64,000 bases of DNA from Scytalidium lignicola (taxonomy: Eukaryota; Ascomycota; Leotiomycetes). The stretch is taken from the NCBI GenBank assembly GCA_002812745.2, contig NCSJ02000170.1, forward strand, positions 26,670 to 90,669, in the 5' to 3' direction. The translations under genes and the position numbers were made by a program. The number at the start of each line of letters is the position of its first letter. Position 1 is the first letter of the stretch. Positions 11,172-21,941 of this stretch are shown here, piece after piece. Below the pieces are notes generated by a model. That model did not search any database. It saw nothing but the letters and a program-made list of their open reading frames with translations, and was not told the origin of the DNA.

Positions 11172-13209
11172 TCAGTTCATAGTCAATTCTTCCAACTCGC
11201 GCTCTTTAGCCTTCAACATCTCCCTCATGTTCTCGGCCTCTCGTTGTAGTATCTCCCTTCGTTCCCGCTTCACTCTTTCGCTCTCGCTCTGTGGATCCCT
11301 GGCGCTAGATAACGCGCTATTGGGATTGGTATGCGAAGATGTGGTGCTAGGACCGGGGCTGTGTGTGAAGTTGCTTGATGGAGTGTTTGGTGATGCAGCA
11401 GTAGCAGAAATTGGAGTGGGAGCGTACATGGGCGGATATTGATGTTGACTTTGGTTCTGATCAGGATCAATATCGTGAGAAGGGGAGTCGGGTTCGGAAA
11501 AGCCAGGGTTTAGGATTGATTTTATGGACGAGAGGCGTTTAGTTTGGGAAGGTTGGGTATTTGTTACGGGCTTATCGTCTAAGCGGGATGGAGGCTGAGA
11601 TGGAGGCTCTGGTTCTAGGGATGAAAATGATCGTTTCCTCGAGGGTGAGAGAAATGAGTTCGGTGAGAGGGAGGGTCGCTGTTGTGTTGGTGAAGGGTAC
11701 GAGGCCATGGGCGGTAGACGATTGTCGTCGCTCAGAGAATCTAGAAAGTCGCGTTGCTGTTGATTATGATTTTGAACATTCGAGTTGGAGGAGTATGCTG
11801 TCAAATCGCTTGTGGTGGTTGGGATTTGTTGTGGTCCGCCATTCTGATTTCGGATAGTTAAAGTTGGTTCGGGTAGGATGTTTCTTCGGGGTTGATCAGT
11901 GTTACTGTTGTTTCGGGGTCTGAATCCTAAGTTGATCGAGCCATCTGGATTCATGGTTCCTCGTTGGTGTTGTTCTGCTATATCAGCTGAAGAAGAGCGG
12001 CCATCTGAGTCTGGTGATCCTATTGAATGAGGCGCTTGGAGACCAGGGGTTTGAGGGGTTTGAGACGCAGGTACCACCCGTTTTCGGCGCTTAATGACGG
12101 ATTTCTTCATCGTTACCGGACGGTGGACTCCATGCAGCTTGTGATAGAGGCCTAGGATTGTTTAGTATTGATACACATACAAGACTATGAGAGGGATAAC
12201 TATCATACCGCAGGCATTGCATATCGTGTGGCCAGTCTCATCCCTGCGCCATAATGGAGTAATCGTCGTCCCGCAATTTTGGCAAGCAACGACTACCGTG
12301 GTGCCCTGAGCTTGAATATGCAAGTTCGTAACGTCTATCGGCGATGGCGCATCAGTTGGTTGATCGCTCTGGCTCTGGTTGTCTTGTGGGACGGTGAACT
12401 GCGCAGTCTTGGCAACCCTGTTGTTATATGCTGGACATCCGCTACAGCCCTCAGCACCTCCTGTCCCATTACACCGGCCACCTCCCGGACACGAGCCTTT
12501 AGGAGTTTGATCCTCTGCTACATAGGTTGCACCGGCTCCAACAAGATGGGCAGGTCCGGCTCGTCCAGGCGGGGTCAATTGCTCTGATACTCGCTGGGCA
12601 GTAATAACCGTTGTTGACGGCGGGCGTTTTAGATTGGTCGGTCTTGAGGCATTACGAGCCTTTTGATATAAACCACAAGCATTACAAATCGTAGCACCTT
12701 CTGGCGATCGTCGCCAAAGGGGTGTTCTGGTTGTACCACAATTGCTATATTTAGTTAGCTAAGGACTATATAAACCTACACGAACGGATTTACTCCTTCC
12801 TTACTCACCTGCAAACCTGTCCACTCTGGGCACCGGTAGAGTTGTTGGATTTTATATTCTGATATGCCTGGTCCTGTTCAGTTCGATCTTGCGACGCAGA
12901 TCGTGGGATATCTTGATTAGATTTCTCTGTGGAAGTATCCATCCTTGCTTCTCCTCCCTCAGGGAAGTATAGTGGCGAAGAGCAGTTCCTTTGTGATTGC
13001 GATCCACAGACAGGACGACGCTGTAGGAAGTCTTGTACACCAAAGTTAATATTGCCGTTGGCAAGCCCTGGTGAAGGCGACCCGATTATGGAGGAGGTCT
13101 TCTGCCTCGACTGGGATAGTGACGATGAAAGGCAGCTCTCAAGGATATGTCTAGCCGGGAGATCAGAGCCAAAGGCAGCCAACGGACCGTGGGTCGCTAC
13201 ACAGGACAT
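11172..13209 (-). CDS. sreA: SreA-type GATA repressor of siderophore and iron uptake genes
   Basis: Iron-sensing GATA transcription factor; in known members (SreA, SRE, Urbs1) it represses siderophore synthesis and iron uptake when iron is plentiful. Exons are 13209-12809, 12744-12209 and 12151-11172. Splicing completes two GATA zinc fingers. Finger 1 is [14 protein letters not shown]...CNACG, created across intron 1. Finger 2 is [14 protein letters not shown]...[12 protein letters not shown], created across intron 2. Between them lies the diagnostic cysteine-rich region ([20 protein letters not shown]), thought to sense iron. A basic [10 protein letters not shown] block follows finger 2, and the protein ends in a coiled coil ([20 protein letters not shown]). 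An in-frame stop lies upstream of the chosen ATG, with no earlier ATG. The conserved N-terminal motif I expect in this family is not visible, so an upstream exon may be missing. Confidence 0.88.
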
Positions 13210-14828
13210 AGAGAGACTGCTGACTCGATGTACCGAAGAGAGACTCGAAGTGTGGTCTCGTGTTCCGCAACTGGCAAACCTCAGGCTGGTGTTACAAAAA
13301 AGGTGATCGAGGCCGGTCGATGATGCGAACCAAGAGGCAAAATACTACGGGTACCTATAGGCTGATGGAATGGACGGAGCAAAGCTGATAAATCCGATGA
13401 GACACACCGCCAGAGTCACAGAAGAGTTGAGGCGGCAACAGCAACAGCAAGAGTCGTAGCAATGGTCGTAGTAGTGGTAGAAGTCGGGGTCAGCGAAGCC
13501 ATTCGAGGAACTGTTCGGCAGTGCTTGGAGAGAGCGATAAGATGGAAAGAGATGATCTAGATAAACCACCCAAGGATCTCGGAACGGGCCCGAGTAAGAC
13601 GTGTTTTATTACCTAGGCGACCAGGGTGAAGACCAGGAAACTTGAGCTGTACAGTATCTGAGTGTACAAATGGCGTTACAATGGTCCAGATGGTCGGATG
13701 CCAGCGTTGCTTCTGAGTTGCCACTGAACCGCGACAGCGCCAGGCTACGACTTGAACGAGATTGTGCGAGATACTGTAGTACAAGACACCTTGGACGAGT
13801 TCAAGTTGATCGGGGTTTTTTTGTCTTGTGTGTTCCTCTGCTCTTGGACGCTCTGAAGGCGTAGAAGGGAAATGGCAGCGTCAGATCGATTGACTGACCG
13901 TGCTAGGATCAGGTGCTTGCTCCTCACCGGGTGGGTGCAAGCGTTTTTTATTGCCCTTCTCTCACTAGACGCTTTCTTACTCTCACTATTACTTTCAGCC
14001 TCTCACTCGTGCTCGCGCGCTCTCTCTCTCCTTCTCTTTCCTCTCTCTTTTGGTCTCTGCTCTTCTCAGCAGCCCGTACGATCCGAGTCCTAGCCAGACA
14101 CTCGCAGCGAGATCGAACTGGCCATCAATCTCTCAGCATTCAAAGGAAAAACGGTTGTTGATCAAAAAAGCAAAGAAAGAAGCGGAATGGCGAATGCTTG
14201 CAGCGAAAGCAGACAAAGCAGCAGCAACCAGCAGCAAGTAGCGGCTGGCCCTGGCTGCAAGGGGGCTGACGGGGGCCTGTCTCGCACGTTTTCTGGCCTC
14301 TGGGAGCGTCACGGCCAAGCTGTTTGTAATCCCTGCGGTTGATTGGCCCATTTGCTCAGACGAGGCGCCGCCCCGGTTTTTAACCTATGGCGCATTGATA
14401 GTGACATTCCTGTGCACGGGCCAACTATGATACACACCGATCGCGGCAATTGATTGTGCAAGAGATTGTGCAAGAGATTACCGTAAATTATCAACATTGT
14501 ACTCCATAAAAAGTTATGAAGGATACGAAACATAACTGCACAGGAATGTCAATTATGCACGTCATAAAGGTACAAGATGAGTGGCTGCGAACTCCTTATT
14601 GCTTTTTATATCCGTTCCCGTGCTTCAAGAACTGCTGCTCTATATACCAGTCAACGCCGTTGCAGGTGTCAATCCCATACCAATCTCCCGCCTGCACAAT
14701 GATCTCATGTAAAGGAAACAAATGAAACATTACTGCGTACCTAATTCGTCATTTATCATCAATGTCATTCGTTCCCCTTTTCACTCCTTTTCGACACTTA
14801 CGTACTCCGATCTCATCTCAGCAAACTC
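13210..14828. other. Spacer upstream of sreA, with an inverted repeat
   Basis: 1.6 kb upstream of sreA and downstream of gcp4. The part at 13930-14060 is a CT-rich tract. A pair of GATA sites (GATAAG near 13538, GATAAA near 13560) lies close to the sreA start and could matter for GATA-factor autoregulation, but such short sites are expected by chance. A 150-bp element with terminal inverted repeats is listed separately. Short frames here are not convincing genes. Confidence 0.4.
14402..14551. repeat. 150-bp segment bounded by a perfect 15-bp inverted repeat
   Basis: TGACATTCCTGTGCA at 14402-14416 is exactly repeated as its reverse complement at 14537-14551. The interior is AT-rich and includes a direct duplication, GATTGTGCAAGA repeated near 14452-14475. 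A relic of a miniature inverted-repeat transposon is possible. I see no clear target-site duplication, so this remains a guess. Confidence 0.5.
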
Positions 14829-17207
14829 TCACTCGCTGTCTATATCCTCGTACTCATCTAGCCCATCACCATCACCTCCAGCCTTGCTCATCTCAAACCA
14901 GCTCCCGAAATCAAGTTTCATAAGCAGCCGATCCACCCTGCCAACCCGTACGGGAACATATCGCCCTCCAACTCCAAGAATGTCAGCTCCTAATTCCATC
15001 TCTCCAAACTCCTTTCCTAGACCCTCCTTCTCCTGATCAACTTCCCGCAAGCACCCCACGAGAACCTCCACTGCGCCCTTCACTCGGCCTGCAATCACCA
15101 GAAGTTGCTGTCCAATATCCTTCTCCTCCTGGTGAAAATCGGAGAACGCATCCACCACTCCTTCATCGGCCTCCAGGTCCAGCGACTGCCAGATGGACTG
15201 CATTCGATGCACGAGCGCCACCAGGTGGTCAATCTGTTGTAGAAGATGGTACAGTGGATCCGTGAATGAGGGCGTCGTCAGGAGAATACTCGTTGCTAGC
15301 GAGTAGAGGTATCGTCGATGCGCATCAGCCAGAGTTTGCGGGTCGTGATTATGCCTGATTTCTGCTTGAACCGTAGCGGGAGTAGCAGTGGTGCTAGAGT
15401 TCCGCGTCGGCTCGCGTCCTGAATTCTGCCAAGTGGCTCGATCTTCTTCCCGTTGGGTGCGCTTTGCAGATGAAGGTGGCCGCGAACTTGTCGTTCCCGT
15501 TTCGCCCGTGATCCAATTCTTGAAGCCATCCCATGTTCCCTTAACTACTTCTCCTTGGAGATATGCTTCTGTCTCCGCCAGGAAGAATACCGCCGCGCTG
15601 CTCGTTGCCCAAACACTACGCATTGTTTGGGATCGTGCCTTTGCTCTTTGCCGCAACGTCTGAACCTTTCTCCGTCCTGCCGTCGAGCTACCGTAAGGTG
15701 GTGCCGGTGGTGCAGGATGGTCGCGTCGTAGGGACGTAATCTTCCATAAGTTGGTCAGACGGAGATGAGCTCTGTGGATTGAGAGGAGGTATGCGTTGAT
15801 CTTGGAGTAGGTTTGGATGTCTGACGGCGTAAGGAATAAGTCTAATGGCGATGGGATGTGTAACGTTAGTGATACTGGGACTGAAAGAAGGAGGTTGTTA
15901 AACGGTGTGGAGGCGATCATTGAAACTGTTGTTGGAGATGTGTTGGCCGTGACAGGTGTTGGAGGTCTAGGCTTTGTAATAACTAGTTGTACAAGATCTC
16001 TTGCTAGATCAAGTAGTTCATCATCATCATCCTGGTCTTCTTCTCCTTGTCCTTGTAACGCGCTCATCGCCGCCCATGTCCGAGCCAGGATTGCAGACAC
16101 TTCTCCCTCCTTCACAACAATATTCCCCAGTCCATCTCGCTTTTCATATGCTAAGTTATCTGCTCGACGCCAACGCGATCGGATCTTCTCATCAGCTTCT
16201 GTGATCAACGAGATGGCGAATTCTCCGCGTCCCAATAGGAACAATTCCCTGAGAAGGGTCAATATCTCCACGACTCTACTTTGTGGGAGCAGTTTCTGGA
16301 GAGTGGTTTGTGATAAAGAGAGCCGGATAGAGGCTATAACCCTATTAAAGCCTGCTGTAGTAATTGGAAATGTGAGACTGGAGAGCTGTTTGAGATGCGA
16401 GGATATCTGCTCCAATTCGGGAGCATCTGTATTCGCGATTCCTCTGGATCGTATGTGGTTTAGAGAACGACCAATGAACAGTAATGAAGAAGCAGTATTC
16501 GTCGAAACAAATGCAGGTAGCAAATTGGGCTTGCTTTGGTACTCCTAGAAAGATATTAGTTAATATGGGCTAGGAAGCAAAAGGTTTAAATGAATTGTAT
16601 TTACCTCTGGATCGTCAAAATTGTGCTGGACAAAGAAGTCCTCTCGTCCAAAACTAGGCATCCGTCCGTATAAGATCCATGCGGAGACCTGCTTCAACCA
16701 AGTAGTCTCTGCAACTTTGACTAGACTTAAAGCGGACTCCTCAATATCAGAAAACCCAGTCTGTACCGCGTCACAAAGCCTATCGATGACCATAGCCCCG
16801 GTACAATCCTTCGTCATGAATTCTACAATCTCTAAAAACCACTCCATTCTCCTCGTCCAGCCTGAAAACTCCCCTACCAAGGAAGTTAGTGGTACGATAT
16901 TGTACGCCCCGACTAGCCCCGCATCTTGCCGTAGGATGCCAGCTTCGACATCGAGGACCTTTCTTTGGAACTGCGCAAGGTGTGTGGAGTTTATTGAGGT
17001 TGCTACTGCTTGACAGATACTAGATGAGTGGGTTTCGGTGATGGTTTTTGTTCGGGCTAGGAGTTTGCAGTGGATGTCGCTAAGGTGGGCGATAGAAGAG
17101 AGGAGGGCCTTTTCAGGTGGGGAGAGAATTGAGTTTGAAGAAGAATGATCGGCCGAGAGCAATGGAGAAGGATGGCCCGAGAGGGAGAGAAAGATTTCAT
17201 GGAGCAT
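14829..17207 (-). CDS. gcp4: Gamma-tubulin complex component GCP4 (Spc97/Spc98 family)
   Basis: Subunit of the gamma-tubulin ring complex, which nucleates microtubules at spindle pole bodies and septa. Exons are 17207-16605 and 16544-14829, joined in phase across a 60-nt intron (GTAAAT...TCTAG), giving 772 residues. The N terminus MLHEIFLSLSGHPSPL matches the GCP4-type start. The GRIP1 region includes LVGEFSGWTRRMEWFLE and SAWILYGRMPSFGREDFFV. The GRIP2 start is marked by LLPAFVSTNTASSLLFIGRSLNHIR. The C-terminal part has the family-like LYHLLQQIDHLVALVHRMQS and ends in an acidic DGLDEYEDIDSE tail. A Ser/Thr-rich insert (about residues 540-590) separates two C-terminal helices. GCP5/6 are larger, so GCP4 is the best call. 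Confidence 0.85.
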
Positions 17208-17940
17208 TATGAGTAGTAGGTGACTTTGGTTTAGTCAGTATGCCATTGCTTTGCTTCTTAGGAAGAGGGGTGTTTACAAGTTACGATATGCCCCTCTTCT
17301 CTCCGTTATATCTGCCCTTGTAGATAAATCATAGTTCTATAACATGTTTTCACGTCATATAAACTACTAGCCCACAAGATTTTGAAGCTAATACAATAGT
17401 TCCTTGCTCAAATATGGTGATGTTCAACAAACTATTTCAAGTCGCGTCGTCTGGTGGTAGGACCGCGACNTTTTTGCCTGATATATGAGGCTCTAATATA
17501 TTCGTTCACTTACCCCTTATCGACGCCACTAAACTTTGTTCCAATAACATTGATATTTCAATGTAGGAAATTTGTCTATAAAACATGCATGTAATCAGTC
17601 TAGCTTGAGGAAAGTCTGTATTGGTGATGCAGATGCGGCTTGAAACTCTCTTGGGAGTGTCCTGGCTATTCTACCCTAATCTAAGCACTCCTAACATAGG
17701 TGAATAACTTTATAAATGTTATAGAATCCTCTGTAGATTTCTTTCCATGTTTCTAGTTTTGTTTTATTCTAGCACCCATCGTGCAGCCATGTAGGTATCT
17801 AATTACGGCAAATGACATTCTTCCATTGCCAAACACCAGAATCTCTCTCCATCAAGAATTAACTACGTGAAGTCGACTTTTTAAATTAAGGCACCACGAA
17901 ACAAAATTTTGTAAAGCTCGGCACTTTGAAGAATCACTTC
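17208..17940. other. Upstream flank of gcp4
   Basis: AT-rich, with an N at 17470 before a T run. No gene recognised. It merges into the repeat array that starts near 17941. Confidence 0.4.
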
Positions 17941-19345
17941 TAGTTGGACAAACCACTTAGCTCCAGATTCGCATCAAAATCCAGAGCCGTCAGGTGTTTC
18001 TCAGAGTATGAAGATGCTGATATGGTTGGTTGATATGCTTGGTCTCAGACACGCAACGAGATCTACTGACATCTCACGGCTTCAGAGATCTGCCAACAGT
18101 TGCATGTGGTTGGTCAGTTTTCTTTTCTTTAGAGACGCAACGAAATCAGAGAAGATATTCAATCTTTAACAATATCTAAACACAATTGGACGTCTTGTTT
18201 AGCTCCAGAGGCGCAACGAAAGAGGTGGGCAAGACATATCTTATTAACTTCTAAGAAAGTTGTGACATGGTTGGTCGGTTTGCTTAGCTCTAGGAACGCA
18301 ACGAAATAAGAATACTCTGAGCTTTGTGAAAGTGATTGGGTATATCTTGCTGCCTCCAGATTCGCAACGATATCAGTGTACATCTAGAATGATCCAAGGT
18401 ATTCCCGGCCACAAACTTTGCAACGTGGTTGGTCTGTTTTCACGGTCCGAGATTTGCAACGAAGTTATCAAAGGAATTCACGGTCCTCTTAGTTCTGGAA
18501 CACAGAGGTATGGTTGGTCAACTTGCTTTGGTTCGTGATCTGCAACGAAATTGAAGGACGTTTAATGACTATAATGCTGAGATATGGTTGGCTCATCTGG
18601 TTAACTCTAGATGTGCAACAGAATCTAGATGTGTTCTTTGCCTGTAACTTTTTGTTGCAGCTCTGGATATTTGCATTCAGCGCTATTATCCTCGGCATCT
18701 AAAGTTTGAATTCACCTCAGCTATACAAGGACTTTCACGTTGCGAATCTGATGATCGAAAATCGTCACTATATTACTCAGCATGGAGATAGAGCTTTCCT
18801 CCATGAGGCTTTTAGTATTGCGTTGCAACTCTGAACGGGAGAACCTAGCGCTATATCACTCGGCATGAGGTTAGAGTTCTTGCTACTCCTAACTACAAAG
18901 AAGACACTCATTGCTGCAGCTCTGGGTAGTTACATTCATCACTATAGTTCTCGGCAGCTCACAAGACCTGTAAGTAAGGATAACCACTATAGTACTTTTC
19001 CACGATTGGTCGATTTGCTCAAGATCCGCAACGATTATGTGAACACATTCACAAACTGAAAATGGGAACCAAAGCACCAGTATGGTTGGTCTCTGGCTGC
19101 GGTAGCTTTGAATAAGCATTAAAGAATTCTGTTACATGAGTGGTCGATTTGCTTAAGATAAGATGCGCAGCGAAATATTGTCGCCGTGATCATATGTGTT
19201 CTTATAGACTAAGGGAGCTCTCCCATTGGTCGTGGTTAGATCCGCAACGAAACATGCTATGAGGAACCTGATCTCTTGAATGGTGAGACATCAGTGGTCT
19301 GATTGCAAGACATCCAGATTCGCAACAAAATTTTATCCTTCACAC
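17941..19345. repeat. Degenerate tandem array, period about 84 bp, with an inverted central block
   Basis: At least nine direct units begin near 17941, 18021, 18105, 18184, 18265, 18332, 18424, 18509 and 18583. More lie near 19000, 19080, 19137, 19217 and 19291. Each has a core of about 40 bp of the form TATGGTTGGTC, a short variable part with TTTGCTTAGCTC, then AGATNCGCAACGAAAT, followed by a variable stretch of about 40 bp. Between 18654 and 18960 four units with GTTGC...CTCTG...CTATAT.ACTCGGCAT begin near 18654, 18739, 18822 and 18914. They appear to be related sequence in the opposite orientation, since TTGCGAATCTG is the complement of CAGATTCGCAA. No long frame crosses the array, so it is not a coding repeat. 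Confidence 0.75.
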
Positions 19346-20174
19346 GTTTTGTATGAAGATGCATAATGCCAAGTTAGGGCATCACCCCATCTTGCGTTTT
19401 GTTGCGAGTCTGGGCATAAAGTTTAAATTATTGTGTGGAGGAAGGGCAAACCCATCCACATACTCACACTCTCTCACTCTCACCCATAAGCATGGTGACT
19501 CTCTTATGAGAAGTTCATGGAAAAAACAAGTGTAGATATCTATATGAAGACTTCTTTATACCACAGGCACATGTGGCACATGTTGTCTTCGCTGCATTGT
19601 AAGTGAGTTCGTAGTAAGTGAATTCTGAGCATTGATTTTCTCGCCATTTTTCTAAAACAATCTTTACTAAGCATATGGGAAAAGGAGGAATAAAACATCT
19701 GTTCTAAGAGACCCAAGTGCTATTTTATTGAATCCTCCATACAGATCCTTATTCAGTATCAGTGTATCGGTCATATATACACATAGCGTTAAGTTCTGAA
19801 ATAATAGCAAAGATTCAGACGTAAGGTGAAGTGTCTGATGAGGTGAATCTTCAAAGACGAAAGGGAAAGAAAAAAGGGGAAATATATGTACGAATAAAAA
19901 GATATAGACCATTTATACCAAATCAGATAAAGAAGAAAAAAAGGAGATGCACATATAATGCATACTGTATAGACCCATCCATCCAAATAGCTTTGTTCCC
20001 CCCAGAGTTAAATGTCCTGAAACCATACACCTCTCCTTCATCATTCCTTCCCTGCCAGGGTAATCGTCATCATCATCGTTATCATATGATACCAAAACAC
20101 CCACCACACACCAATATTCCCAAATTACCTGATAAGAAAAGTTGAGCGATGGATACAACCAGGCTAGTAATAGC
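19346..20174. other. 3' flank of the senescence-domain gene
   Basis: AT-rich spacer. TATATA-containing tracts and scattered short frames are present without recognisable domains. Confidence 0.4.
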
Positions 20175-21941
20175 TTAGCGCTTGACATCAGCAGGCCAAC
20201 CCTCAATTGCCTCCCCAGGGCCCGTCCCATAAGCCGGAGGTCCTGGCAGTGCAGAGGTACTAGCCTTCCCATTTGAACCATCCGTATACCTCCCCTCACT
20301 AGCTTCCCTCTCCTTCCAATTAATCTTCTTCGGAGGTGGAGGTAATGCCCCTGACGCGGTAGCAGACGAAGAAGATGACGAACTAGAGGTAGAAGGCTTT
20401 CTCCTTTCAGGAGGCGCAGCTGCGATCTGACCACCGTCTCCACCTCCAACGACGAGATCGCGGCCATCGCGGAATTTGCCAACTACCATGCCCTTAGCCA
20501 CAGATTTGATAATGGCCCTGCGGGAGACACCGGTAGCATCAATGTACACCAATCCAACGTTCTTGACCCCACCACCGAGACTCTTCGAGATGGCACCTGC
20601 CTCAGGACCCCATTTGTGACCCACTACTGTGGTTGCTGCGGTGGATGTGCTGGTGAGGAGGTGCCGGCTCGCTTGATCAATGCCGTCCGCGATGGTAGAG
20701 AACGCCATTAAGCTCTTGTTAAGGAGACCAGGTTTGTAATCATCAACTGGTTTTCCATCTGGACCAAGTCCTCTCTGGCCTTTCTGGTTGGCACCCTTCT
20801 TAGCCATTGCTGCTCCTAGGTTTTGCGCATACTTAGATACTTGACCCACTGTCTTAGCACTCAGTCCTGCTGCTCCTTCAGAAAAGGTGTTGATCTTGCG
20901 GATGCGTGAGTGAGTCGTGGCAGTGAATGTCACGGGTTTTGTTGCTGGCTGTGTTTTTTGAGTGAACGAGTCGGCGTGGGATTGTAGGGTTTTGGAAACG
21001 GTCACGGATGTCGTGACTATGAGACGAGAAGCCCTGGCAGCAGTGGAGACAAGAGTTGAGCTTCTGTAAGCTGGATGCATAGCCATTTCAAGATATTCAG
21101 CGGAAGCTGGTGCTACTGCAATATCTTGTGATCCATCTTGTGGAAGTGTGATTTCAACGGGCTCTGCACAACTTGTTAGAAGGATAGAACATAAAAAACG
21201 AAGGATTAAGCCTCGAGGGAGTACCTTATACTTACGTTTCGAGCCGGGTTTCATGCTCTTGTCCTCCACAACATGAAAGCCTTCACTCAATTCCCCAACC
21301 ACGCTTCCATTCTCCTCATCAATCAGGACAATCTGACCACCAGCATGCGCACCAGCTGAACTGCCAGCAACATATCCCTCTCCAGGCTTGAAATCACCAG
21401 GATTATATTGTGGTATCGGTTCCGCCGCTTTGTTCTTAGTCGATCTCCTTGCGGGTTTTGGTGGCGGCGCACGCTCGAGGAACGCAGTGCATTGTGCAAG
21501 AATGGTCTCAAATGTATCGATATCTTCCTGCGTTATGACGCCTGTTCCCAAATACGGGAATTCAATGCGCGTGAATGCGCCGCTCTCAGGACCAAGGTCC
21601 CATCGTGGAATCAGGTAACTTGTGGGTGGTTGGTGGTAGATCTGGGTGGTCGCGGGTAATGGAAGATCGACTTCGGGTGGTAGATGTAGGTGGAGATAGA
21701 AATCTTCTTCCACGGCCTGAGACTGTGATAGGCCAGAGAATGGCGACGATGTTGGGACCATTAGGAGAGAGAGGGTTTGAGGACCGGCGGGAGTGAGCGA
21801 TTCTTCTTTGCCATTTTCGATGTGGTATGCGTTGATACCATTGATGGCATATAACAGCTTGGGATCCTGGAGTGCATATCAGTCTCCAATGCAACGGCTT
21901 CGCAGGGTCATACTTAGGTATACATTGTGTCCAGACGCCAT
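20175..21941 (-). CDS. Senescence/spartin-domain protein
   Basis: Fungal member of the senescence-domain (spartin/ERD7-like) family; relatives bind lipids and lipid droplets or endosomes. Exons are 21941-21924 (only 18 nt), 21866-21236 and 21163-20175, giving 545 residues. The spliced N terminus reads MASGHNDPKLLYAINGINAY. The senescence domain occupies about residues 230-450: MHPAYRSSTLVSTAARASRL, IRKINTFSEGAAGLSAKTVG, LLNKSLMAFSTIADGIDQA and HKWGPEAGAISKSLGGGVKN. A Ser- and Pro-rich tail follows. Intron 2 is 72 nt, a multiple of three and free of stops, so an unspliced transcript stays in frame and adds 24 residues with a hydrophobic stretch. The 18-nt first exon uses donor GTATAC and is the least certain part. 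Confidence 0.8.

Noticed and set aside
17941..19345. CRISPR-like repeat-spacer array
   Set aside because: Regular spacing and variable spacers recall CRISPR, but the repeats are heavily diverged, partly inverted, and the host is a eukaryote. Described as a degenerate tandem array instead.
19922..19930. ATCAGATAA, the SreA-type binding consensus
   Set aside because: It lies in the 3' flank of the senescence-domain gene, not in a promoter, and a single 9-mer is expected by chance at this frequency.
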